This document shows positions 34,364-44,855 of a stretch of DNA of 44,855 nucleotides, piece after piece. Under the pieces are notes generated by a model that was given only the letters and a program-made list of their open reading frames with translations, did not search any database and was not told where the DNA came from. Source of the DNA: Helochares maculicollis (lineage: Eukaryota > Arthropoda > Insecta > Coleoptera > Hydrophilidae). Every line of letters begins with the position of its first letter. The stretch's first letter is position 1. The translations under genes were made by a program, and so were the position numbers. Location of the stretch: positions 1-44,855 of the forward strand of contig JAWQRO010000278.1 in assembly GCA_033557835.1 (NCBI GenBank). Direction: 5' to 3'.

Positions 34364-37300
34364 CTATTATTTTTCAGTATTCAGTATTATTTGTTTCCCA
34401 CATCTAATCGTTTATGCAATATGCTATATCAGTTTTTGGACGAAATAAATCAAGAAATATTTTCATTGAACATTGTTATGCAATCAACTGCATTAATTTA
34501 TTTCCATTTCTTAAATGCACATAAAGACATTAAACATGACTTAATAAATATCGCGTACTCTCAATCTTAAACGATTGAATTTGATTGCCCCAAACCAGCA
34601 AAAATTATTTGTTCTACTCTACGTTCAACGGTATAAACAATAAAATTACGGACAAGTTGAAAATATTCAACATATTGAATAGTTTTGAAGTTCCAGAAGC
34701 TTTTTTGTATTCTTTTTGTTTCCAAAATTTTCATAGTGGTAGTAAATTTCATTATACAAAATTCTCCCATTGAAAATATTTAATATTATGATTTGATGTT
34801 ATTGAAAAACTGCTCATTGGGCAAGATTGAAATTAATTTTTGTTTCAGTATAAACCAAAGATGCAGACATTCAAAAGCAAAAAGCCACCAACAAATTTTA
34901 CACGTATAAAAATTAGTTGGGCTGTGCGTTTGACTCTTATTTTTATAAAAACACGGTTTCTCTTATCAGGGTTTGCAAAAACTGCCCGTTAAAATAAAAT
35001 ACAAATAAATCGAAACCAGTCATGATCGCAATATATTTATGGAAGATATTACATAGCAATCGAGGAAGTTTACATGTAAAAGCATGTATTTTCATTTGAG
35101 CAAAATATAATTAAATATTCATGTGCAATGTGCATTATTTAATTTCTGAAATACTTGTAAAACAATGAGCTTACAATGATACTAAACATTTCATTTGCAT
35201 GACCTTGGCTTATCTACGCTCTATCAATAACATTCCCTATAAGTTGAAAAGTATCCATGCATCATTTTTTCGATAACGTTTTTGAACATGTTCAAAGCCT
35301 CTTGAATATTTACTAAATTTATATTACCTTCATGTCTCGTCTTCACATGTGTCGGTAATTTCAATGTACCAACAATTATTCTGTCAAAGCAATCATATTC
35401 AACGCAAAAACAACAATTTGAAGTAATCATTAGTTCATGATGTATTGTTCGTTTTCAAGATTCTTAGAATAATTATTTTTTATCGAAAAAACTGCAGCTT
35501 ACAGTTCCAATCGTGTGAAAATGGTACTACATTCACGCAATATACCAAAAAGTTGATTAATAATGCTCTTCGTGTAGAGATTATTTTGAAATATAAATTA
35601 AGACAAAATCGCCAACTATTGAAAACAAAACAAATGCTTTATGTTTAATATTTTCATCTTATAATACGCAATAACAGTAAGCTAAGCGATATCTATACAG
35701 CTATCAAGTTGCATAGAAAATTGATTGCTTATTAATATACATTACACCCGGAATTCTTTGGATGATCTAACAGAGTTTTATTATTGTAGAAGATATAGAA
35801 TATCATTATTCTTGTTTGCTTTGAGATAATGACCAGGATAGCAATATATACGGAGACAAAAAATCATTAATTTCACTCCAAATGTCAATAACAAGGATCA
35901 TGACGAGACCTATTGTTAGTAGATTAAACTACAAGTTTTTTCACGCAAGGAGTGTTGAGAACCATTTGTGAATGGAAAGTAAGCTTAATTCGGCCATGAA
36001 CATCGTTGAAATAATTATTTTATTGTACTTATTTGTTTCTCAGAACGAACTACTTATTCTTTATTTATGAAATATTTTTGTTTATTGAAGTGCAAGTTTT
36101 GTCTAGAAACATCCTTGACCCTCATTGTGTGGTCCGATCTGTAGCAATTTTTGTACGTCAGTAGAACCAAGAAGGATATTATTTTATATTAGTTGTTCCT
36201 AAGTGCTTTATATTCTTCAGTGGTACTTTGTTATAACAATTCATAAAGTTGTGTGTGCAAATATCCGCCATGTATAGCTTATATATTTTTTAAGCGAATC
36301 TTGGCATTGTTTCAAGAACTTACGAATGCTTTTCTTTAGTTAATTTACGCGAGAAGAATTATAAAGTTGTCATCGTTCTTTACTTCAGAGAATTTTTTAA
36401 ATAAATTATTTACCATGCAATTATAAGTGTCTACGCTTTATTAATAAGATAATTTTCTACATTGACAGTTTCTTACATTCGTTTTTTGTTAGATGACCTC
36501 AGCCAAAAAATTGATGAATGAACCTCGGTTTACAAAGTTGCCCGTTGACTAATTAGGAACATTTGCTGATTTTGTGTTTGTGATCATCTTCGTGATGTTT
36601 TAATTGATAACTTTATAAACTCGGTATGCAATTAAGTCTTGGTTAATTTAAAAGGCATTTACAAGAGTATGTACCTGAACTTTACAGGTGATTACATATG
36701 CGTGAATCTACGTCCCTGTTAGTGACGTTTGATTTGATATGTACTGAATGTGATTGTATTACTTAAACATTTAGTCGAATTAACATAATATCAGGAGAGC
36801 TGTTCTGAGTTATAAAGATATCCTATCGGATTTCAAAATTTATTAGCTTTGATTTTACCGATAGATTGTAAACTTTATTCATAAAGTTAATTGGTGTCTT
36901 TTAAAAATATCGCAATCTAGTTCGCGAAATCTATTAAGAAGTCATCCAAGTGATTGTTTGAAAAAAGCAATGAAAGTAATTTGACAATCCTTATGAAATT
37001 ATCGAGGTCACGAATGGAAATTATTTTGTACAATATAAACGTGATTACTTTTGCAGCCGAAAAAGTTTTACCCTCTTAGCAAATTTATATTAGAGATTCA
37101 TGAGAAAGTAAGCGCATGTTAGTTTATTAAATAAAAATCTTGGTGCATAATTTTCTCCTGGTTGCCAAATAAATGAAACGTCGCCTCAAGGGAAGCGATA
37201 ATAACACTTTATCCTCGAGCTGATGTTCCTTTTTTGGTTAGGCCATAGATCTATGGTTAGACTCTTTAGTGAGATTAATCAGCGATTAGACATTAGAATA

Positions 37301-38980
37301 TCGCCAAGGTAAATGATTTTAATTTGCGAATAATATGCTTCAAAGAATTTTTACTGAGCCTGACATTTGCATCTGAGTATAATTAAATGATGATATATCA
37401 TTGTGCCCCATCAGTTTGAAATGGATGATCTGTGTACTTTATGCGTGACAACTCAAGCAAATCGCCATAGGACATTAACATTAAAAGTTCATTAAAACTA
37501 TGAAAATTACGCGAATCTCATGTAAACTAAACCCAGACAGTCCCGAATAACGATGCGATGGTGGCTTCAAGGTTAATAAATTCAAATGGTCCAAATTTGT
37601 TTAAAGTTCATGCATTAAAATTGGAATAAGACAAGTGTTTCGTGATGTATTAACATAAAAACATTTAACAATAGCAATGCCAATGTACTCTTAAATTTCT
37701 TTTACTTCTAGTACATAATTAATTAGTAAGTCACATTTCAAGTATAGAAGATGTTAAGGATTAAAAATATCGTGCGACCTACATAATCTAATTTATGCAA
37801 TTTTATGTAAGTATTTGTAATTACATTCCAAAAACGTTTCTGAATTCCCACGTAAAGTTTCCGGATGTATATTTTGCATAACACACCCACTATCGAACCA
37901 GAATATCCTTTCAACACTTGATTACTTGATTCGTTATTTGTCCGGAGGATACTCCTAATTGTATGATGCTTCCAGTTAGTCAAATTTTGTAGATCGAAAT
38001 GGTTGATCTGTCAGTAATTTAGGTTAATTTTCGTTTGTATTGTACACAATTACAAAATCGCTTTCTTTGATCATCAGTTAATTTCTTTCTTTATTAAGAA
38101 ATTGATGGTGGTTGTATCTGACAAGATGTGAAACGCGTTGAGTAAGCGTATTTAACCAAAGAGTACTTAAGAAATAAATATAAAGCATTATAGTTTAGTA
38201 TTAATAAAATCTAAAATAGGTGTTATGAAATTAAAGCTATGACCGAAGTATCATAACTAACTGATGAAATATAATGATAGGGCAGGAGTGAGTTAACCAT
38301 CGAGATATTTTAAATTTGGTTTTAAAATCTTCGATATCGTGCGAAATATCACAATGTTCTCGTTGATGAAAAGTTCTAGAACACATTTTGTTTAAATTAG
38401 GCAAACATCTGATTTATGCAAACACTAGCAATCTAGCGATCTTTAGATTCGATGGGTTTATCTTGAATCATATCTTGCATACACTCGTGTGCATTTAGTA
38501 AGTGCTATCGGCAAGACTATAGAGGAGAATTTTGAAAAGAGCATATAATCTAAAAATATTTCGCAAGCAACATGTGTTTTGCTATCGAATATTGAAGGTG
38601 GCTAAATTTATGAGATTGCTTCAACATTTAATTAGAAGTATGTCAATTTAATTGGAAGTGGCTTTTTTAGTCTTGGATTTAATCCATCTTTACTTTGAAT
38701 AGTTATTTTCTATTCATTTTTAGGACTAATATTATCAGCGAATTAAAAAAACAACAAAACTAATGTTTATAACAGACATATACAGGATGTTGCAGAAGTA
38801 ATTTCCAATACTTAACCCACATGGTAAGAACGCCAATGTGAAAACATCCTGGTATTTTCTAAGTATAAATAAAAATGTTGAAAATTTGGCTAATTTGGGA
38901 CTCCTGGTATAATTGAAACGCTGGCGATCGACCATGCTGGGTTAAAGAATATTATGCAGACACAACGGCACCGTTATTGC
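34364..38980. other. AT-rich intergenic DNA, no gene recognised
   Basis: Open frames of 60-80 codons occur (for example minus 35430-35224 and minus 37983-37738), but none shows a domain or splice context I can support. At 38779-38802 the text ATACAGGATGTTGCAGAAGT resembles the terminal CAGGGTGT motif seen at ends of some insect mobile elements. No partner end was found. Confidence 0.45.
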
Positions 38981-39495
38981 TATAAAATAACGGCATCACA
39001 AACAAACACGTCGTTAGAGACTTCAAAACCTTGAGTTTATATTTTTTCATAAAGGCAAAACCGTCCTTATCAAAGAGAAACAGAAAAAGAACATAAACAA
39101 CCATTGATATCAAATTTTATAACGCCACGTATTTTCGAATCATTTAAAAATAAACGTGATCTCGAAAAAAGATCACTTTGTATTACAAACTTCCGCCGCA
39201 AGAAAAACGATTACATCATACATCGCAAACTAACGTCAACTTTATCTTTATAAAAATACCGGCATCACAATCAAAACAAGTCGTTGGATCCCTCAAAATT
39301 AAGTAATTAATTTTTTTCATGAACGCAAAATCGTCCTTACGAAATAAAAACAGAAAAAAAAACATAAAAAATCATTAAAGTCAAATTTTATTCAGGCGCG
39401 TTCAAGAAGACAGCGAGTGACTGCGAAAATTTCATTTTATGTTACCATCTTCCGCCCCAAGAAAGTTGATTACATCGTGTATCGCAAACTAATTC
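38981..39495 (+). repeat. Diverged tandem duplication, two units of about 260 bases
   Basis: Unit 1 (38981-39248) and unit 2 (39249 to about 39495) share ordered blocks: TATAAAA-TA-CGGCATCACAA, GTCGTT, AAACCGTCCTTA versus AAATCGTCCTTA, AAACAGAAAAA, CTTCCGCC-CAAGAAA, and GATTACATC followed by ATCGCAAACTAA. There are many substitutions and small indels, so the duplication is old. Confidence 0.85.
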
Positions 39496-40867
39496 ATATT
39501 TGTAAACTGAAAATTAGTCCGTACAAAATTGCAATAATACGTCATTGTCAATAACAAAATGTACTTAATTTATCTTTTTAGTTTTAAATCTAAAGCGACT
39601 TAAATTCTTCGAGGAGGCGGGAACGTAAATAACTTCAAATAAACTATAATAATTATACGAAGAATGAAAAAATTGTTAAATATCAAATTAAGTAAATTGT
39701 AAAATATTTATAAATTGAAATTTTATTAGCTGGCGTTGAATTTAATATATTGAATCAAATAAAAACCCTTGTAAACAAGTGGAGCTTCTTTTGCGTCTGT
39801 GGTTGTAATTTATTGCTCTGGTGTTTTTGCAGGTTTTAGAGTAGCCTAGTATACGCTTTCATGTATATGATTTTAGCCACTATAAGAACGTTTCTTTCTT
39901 ATTTCGTATTTAATAGGCTTAGGTGATTACATGTTAACAAAAATTTCATTTTTTGAATAAAGTTTATACCTTTCTAGTTTAGAGAATTTGCATAGCCGTA
40001 AATAATAAATAAAATACATCGAAATGAAAATATTTGCTCAAAATTGACCACAAATGTGCTCCATGTCTTTCCTCTTCAGTTGAAATTTAATAGACTATTA
40101 ACTTTTGTCGCTTGTCTATATTCCTTTTCTTATTATTATTTCCTCTGTTCGAATTCAGCTACATTAAGCGTAGACAAGAAGGGAATTCTTTGAAATAGCA
40201 ATAAAACTCGTTTGTCTTCGACCATAGGGAATTCTGCCAGTGGCTCTTAACATATACATGTAATTAATATCTCGGTTACTAATTATGCCCCAAAATGCAA
40301 ACAAAAACCTTTCGTTTATTATTTATTATATCTACCACTCCTTTAAGTTTTGTAACTTCATTCGGAAACAGGCTGTATAAAGAATTTAGAAGAACTAAAT
40401 TCTATAAAATATGTAAATATTGTTTAAATGTAAATGTAAGGGATGAAAAAATGTTTTATGGCAATTTATCATTAGCTTAGATATGGTTTAAGCGTGTGGT
40501 TACTAACCCCTTAATGCGCAAGTCGTAATATTACAAATATTCTTTTCTGGCAATTATGTGTATGCCCGGAATAATATTAGGAATGCGAAAAAACATGAAT
40601 CCAAAATTTCTAACAATTTATATTAGTTAACCAACAGTATAACAATACGTAACAAATTGCAGATTTTTTTTGCAAGTTACAATTCTAATATTGCCAATAT
40701 TGTTCTTTAGTACACCGTTGTACAAACGGTTGCTATTCACAGTCGATATTTATTTATGAGCATCTCCGACTGACAAGCTATAACGAGTGAAATATATTTT
40801 TGGGTTTTCATTATATTAGATGCGTTCGACCTAAGAGTCCACAAAATAAATTATTATCTTAAATGGA
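39496..40867. other. AT-rich intergenic DNA, possible left part of a piggyBac element
   Basis: No gene recognised. CCCCTTAATGCGCAAGTC at about 40508 and the nearby AATATT repeats (GTAATATTACAAATATTC, then AATATTGCCAATATTG near 40690) could be subterminal sequence of the piggyBac relic at 40868-41790. A matching right end was not found. Confidence 0.3.
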
Positions 40868-41071
40868 ATGTATTTCGTCAGCCGTTCAGATGATATTGAA
40901 TTTGTAGGTTTATCGAGTAGTGGGTTAGATGAAACCAATATAAGTATACATGATGAAGAATTTTCTCAAAAAGTTTTAAATGTTCTCGAAGATTGGCACG
41001 GAATAAATTTAATTAGTCAAATGATTGTCACAAACGTCAGGAAGTTAGTCGAGTTTTCGAATAGCCGTTGA
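40868..41071 (+). pseudogene. Possible N-terminal fragment of a piggyBac transposase
   Basis: A 67-codon open frame with an acidic, serine-rich segment (SRSDDIEFVGLSSSGLDETN). This is the kind of sequence that precedes the DDE domain in piggyBac transposases. It lies 400 bases upstream of a clear piggyBac C-terminal fragment in the same orientation. The assignment rests on context more than on sequence. Confidence 0.3.
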
Positions 41072-41409
41072 CAAGAAGTGATGATATTTTATATTATTTA
41101 CAACAGATTTTCGATTCGAATTTTTCCAAAGCAGATGTCGCTAAGAAGATATGTAATGATTAAAAATACATTTCTTTAATAACGATAATGTACCAAAAAG
41201 TAATCCACATCTAAAATACTAGAACGGGATATTAGAATTGAAATAAATAGATGCTGCATAAAAGACGATCGGGCGGGATTCAATTACTCCTTGAGGTCAA
41301 GGTTATTGTTCGACTACAGTTTTTATACTTCACTATAGTTGGCAGATTGTTTAATATAATATATTGCTGATACTTAAGGAACCCTGAGATTAAATAGATG
41401 TGAAACACC

Positions 41410-41790
41410 AAAAGAACACCAAAGAAAGAAAGATAAGAAAGAAGCAATAATATTTGCCCAGGAAGGAAAGTTCTGGTTATGAAATGGAGTAAAAAAGAAG
41501 ATGATTGTCTACTCCCGACAATTTATAAGCTTGAAAAAGTTAGAACCAATAAAAGTGGTAAGGATGATAATGTAATTATGAAGCGTGAAGTCGTAATAGA
41601 TTATAACAACGCTATGATAAGGGTAGACTGTTTAGATCAACATTCACAAAACTATATATTAATCAACAAAGTGAAAAAAAAAGATACTATACAAAATATA
41701 TTTTTCATTTACTTGAACTTTGCATATAGAACTTTTCTAATAAAAAAAATGATGGTACAAAAGATAATATATAGTTTCACTAATTTTTAG
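41410..41790 (+). pseudogene. PiggyBac transposase C-terminal remnant
   Basis: The readable frame includes KVLVMKWSKKEDDCLLPTIY, then REVVIDYNNAMIRVDCLDQ and IQNIFFIYLNFAYRTFLI. These match, in order, the piggyBac DDE-domain blocks of the type VLVLKWKDKRDV-x-LST, (V)DYN-x-x-MGGVDxLDQ, which contains the third catalytic Asp, and the following KKIFFHLLD-x-A-x-NAYIL helix. The usual GGVD is degraded to IRVD, and the two upstream catalytic Asp blocks are absent, so the copy is dead. Confidence 0.75.
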
Positions 41791-44700
41791 TTGAAGATTT
41801 GATAATAAACTATCATTTGGACACGTAAATTTTTAAAAGAGACTATTTGAAACACTAGCTACGTTATGGCTACCTGAGAAGCTTTTTCCAGAATAAAAAC
41901 TCTCAGCAGAAAACATGATGCCTGGTAAAAAATAAGTATTTCAATTGTCCCTAAAATTGAATAATTTTGGTTTCAGTTTTTATTTTCTGCAAAAAATTGA
42001 TTTTTTGCTAGCGACTAATCAAATAGAAAATATTTAGGTTTCAATTAAAAAATAGAATGTATTTAAATTTGCACAACTTTATATCGCTAAAGAGAATTGA
42101 AGAATTGCTATAATAACCCAATAATATTAATTAGCAAAGCATATATAATTTAACGTATATATACTTATACATGCAGAATTATGTCGAAAGGACATTTATT
42201 ATTAAATTTTCGTTATGGTAATTGCAATGGGAAGTATATAAATAGCTGTACTCACAATAGTAGGTAAACAATTCTGATGAATGCAATATACCCAACACGA
42301 ATGTCTTGTAATACAAAGCCGTTATTTTTGGTATGCATAAATAGAATCAGATGTAGGCAGCAGCATTGAATATGTTCATGACGAGAAGATAAAAGGATAT
42401 TACTTTCGTTTGGCACTTTAAAATATTTCACGGCATCATTAAAACAATATTACTCTTAACATGCCTATAGAGCGTTGTCTCAATATTTCATTAAGCAGCA
42501 TTAACAACAATAAAAACAAAATAAATTGTACGAGTAACAGAAGTAAATTAAGGCATTAGGTAATAATCCAGCAAATGATCACTAATTGACACCGTAAACT
42601 TTAAGTGTAACAATGGTTTCGGTGAGCGTGGATTCTTTTATTTATATTGATTGCACTTAACTGTATTGCAAGCATTCTTGTTAGTAAATTGAATTAAGTC
42701 AATCCATTAAAAGAGTTAACATTGGCAAGAGAATTTCGTAATCGCTGTCATATATTCTCACAATCAGATTCTGAATAGTCAACGCTAATTACCATGGATT
42801 CTTTTTATAAGAACGATAATTAGGGAGATTCTAACTACCCACTATTTTTTATGTTGCGTAAAATTAATTGTCACCGTCAGATTAAATATGACATTTATTG
42901 ATTTAGGTAACACAATGGCCACTATAGTTCGTTCTTACTGTCTTAACACTTAACAAGAAATATTATTCGTACAAATTATTTCAATTTTACTACGATAAGC
43001 ATTAACTTTTATGGGCATAATAGTTAAAATAATAAGCATGCATTTAACTTACTTACAATTAGTAAAGCTTGTCCATTTACATCTGCAATTTACGAGATCT
43101 TCCATCCAGACATGTCGCCGTATTAATGGAATACCCTTGTCCTATAAAGAGGACAATTACAATTTTATATGGTATTAAAGAAGACGCGGAAAATATCTTT
43201 TAGAATAAAGTAAATTATGCAACAAAAGATCGCCACTTTGCTGCAACATTTAACATGTGGACCTCCAACAATCTACAGTTTTCAAAGAAAACGGCTTAAA
43301 TAAAATTTTGCAACATGATTTAAATAATTGGAGGATTACATTTAGTTCAATTGATCCTCTCTAATTTCGCACCGATCAATGCATTTGAACGGTAACTACT
43401 TATTTAATTTAATTGACAATTAACTTCTTACAGCACAAAACAGGTTGCTTTAGTAACATTTAGAAATAATTTCAAACGTATGGAAATTTGCTTCGCAAAA
43501 TCAATCTTTAGTAAAATTTTGAAAAATTGCTTTTACGGCCTCCTTATTGTTTCTTAAGATGCTTTGTTATCCCCCTCTTCCAAATTACATAATGATTATT
43601 TCGATAAATAATGATGCTCAATATTATGTAGATTGTTCCGCCAATAAACGCAGCTATTCCTTGTAGGATCTTCTTTAGAAAAACAAGTAGACTATCATCA
43701 TTTATAGACTTCCCGAAGTAGTTTTTTCCTGTATAATTTTCGTTTCACCGATGACGTTATAGGTCAAATCTGGATGTTATTTTAGGTCATTTCGCAACGC
43801 TTGTTGTTCTGCATTTACATCTTTACATGATTGTACGAATCGATCTCATCATGTAATTATGCTAATACAGTGACAAAACGATTAGAAAAAAGTGACCTCA
43901 AAGTTGAGGATGTGTTTGCTATTACGAATGCAAATCCAAGAACTGAAGTAAGGCATTATTTACCTTAGTGACCTTTTAAGGAAAAGAAAAGTAAACCGCT
44001 GAGAACAAAATTACGGCTCATGTCAACTGTATATTCTTCCAAGTACAACAAATTTAATTGGTAAAACTGTTCCTTTTCGGTCATCATGTGTCCCATAATT
44101 TCAACATGTATTTTTGTTTTTCGATCCTAATTATTAAACATCCTTCGCTTAATTAGTGTAAAATAAATCACGGAATAAAAAATAATAAAGGTGCTTATTA
44201 AATAAAATTTTACATGTCAATTTTCTGCTCGTATAAATTAGTTAGTATCTGAAGTCAAATATTTTTTAATAACTTCAACAGTTGCTGAAGAGTGGGCTCA
44301 TATCAAGGTATTCTATTTTATTACATCGAAGCAGGGTCTGTAAAAAAGGTCAACAGTAGATGGTAATCACATTACATTAATATGTTGTTTAATAATGTGG
44401 TAATAAATAATAATTGGAAATTTATTACTGGGATAGATGTGTGCCTATATGATTTATCGATCAATTTGGACGGCTCTTTTCACACGATTGATCCAATCTG
44501 AGTGTATCATTTAAGTTGATTTTCTCACGAGTGACTTTAATTACATGAAAATGTTGGCAACAAGGTAAAGAAATAGACGGACGTAGATCAGCAAGACTAA
44601 GGAGCACTTCTAAAGAGCATCTTTAGTTTGAATCTTCGTAAGCCCGATTAGGTGCGGTATAGAGCCGCAATGGAAATTTGAAAAATAACGTGGTAGGTAT

Positions 44701-44837
44701 ATAAATACAAGTAATTAGGTTTGTTATGTTCGTAGGTTCGAATGTAGTAGTATTTATGTATAATTAATTCTAAGAACAGTAAAAAAGTCGATGCTAAATA
44801 CAAACATTTAAATCGTCATCTATATAATTTATATAAT
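41791..44837. other. AT-rich intergenic DNA, no gene recognised
   Basis: Dense stops in all frames. No RNA gene, domain or long repeat seen. Confidence 0.5.
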
Positions 44838-44855
44838 TATATATATATATATATA
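44838..44855. repeat. (TA)n tract at the right window edge
   Basis: Eighteen bases of alternating T and A run into the window edge, so the true length is unknown. Confidence 0.9.

Noticed and set aside
35224..35430. A 68-codon minus frame that looks protein-like in part
   Set aside because: No recognisable domain, no splice context and no neighbouring coding blocks, so it was not called a gene.
44730..44750. GGTTCGAAT resembling a tRNA B box
   Set aside because: No A box, acceptor stem or cloverleaf could be drawn around it.
1..44855. CRISPR arrays, bacterial operons, phage genes or rRNA
   Set aside because: Introns, polyadenylation signals and eukaryotic gene families show nuclear animal DNA. 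No regularly spaced repeats of CRISPR type were seen.

Overview
The window is AT-rich animal nuclear DNA: intron-containing genes with GT-AG splice sites, AATAAA polyadenylation signals, a dense background of decayed DNA transposons and simple repeats. Protein similarity from memory points to an arthropod, most likely an insect (perhaps a beetle, but the order cannot be fixed by eye). Three protein-coding genes are well supported and all lie between about 18.1 and 33.3 kb.

Genes. (1) Plus strand, 18163-25545: the 3' part of a large single-PDZ scaffold-like gene. Five exons join in phase. They encode an FDNPGF segment, a GLGF-type PDZ domain and a 1317-residue last exon of low-complexity, probably disordered sequence. 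Its N-terminal exon or exons were not found. (2) Minus strand, 29196-26359: a two-exon CRIPT gene (100 residues), tail-to-tail with gene 1. (3) Minus strand, 33300-29798: a complete seven-exon tubulin-specific chaperone E gene (TBCE; 524 residues; CAP-Gly, leucine-rich repeats, C-terminal ubiquitin-like domain).

Flanks. The left 18 kb and the right 11.5 kb hold no convincing host gene. They contain at least three broken mariner-type transposases (8331-8965 minus, 9240-9560 plus, 13360-14165 minus), a piggyBac transposase C-terminus with a possible N-terminal part (40868-41790), a TTAA-flanked piggyBac-like MITE (34056-34363), a possible Gypsy-type integrase scrap (238-462), a 475-bp direct duplication 310 bp apart (7071-7545 and 7856-8330), a diverged tandem duplication (38981-39495), a short tandem array (16739-16856), a nested hairpin (16426-16485) and (AT)n tracts at both window ends.

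How the genes relate. TBCE acts in tubulin heterodimer assembly. CRIPT is a small zinc-binding protein, known in mammals as a PDZ3 ligand of PSD-95 and also as a minor-spliceosome-associated protein. The PDZ gene next to CRIPT invites a functional link, but this CRIPT ends in SSA rather than a classical S/T-x-V ligand, so the adjacency is probably coincidental. The least described item is the PDZ protein itself. It combines an LDLR-like FDNPxF motif, a PDZ domain with Tyr-Glu at the specificity position, repeated (S/T)LER motifs, a four-unit heptad repeat and a C-terminal PPIPPRK SH3-type ligand.
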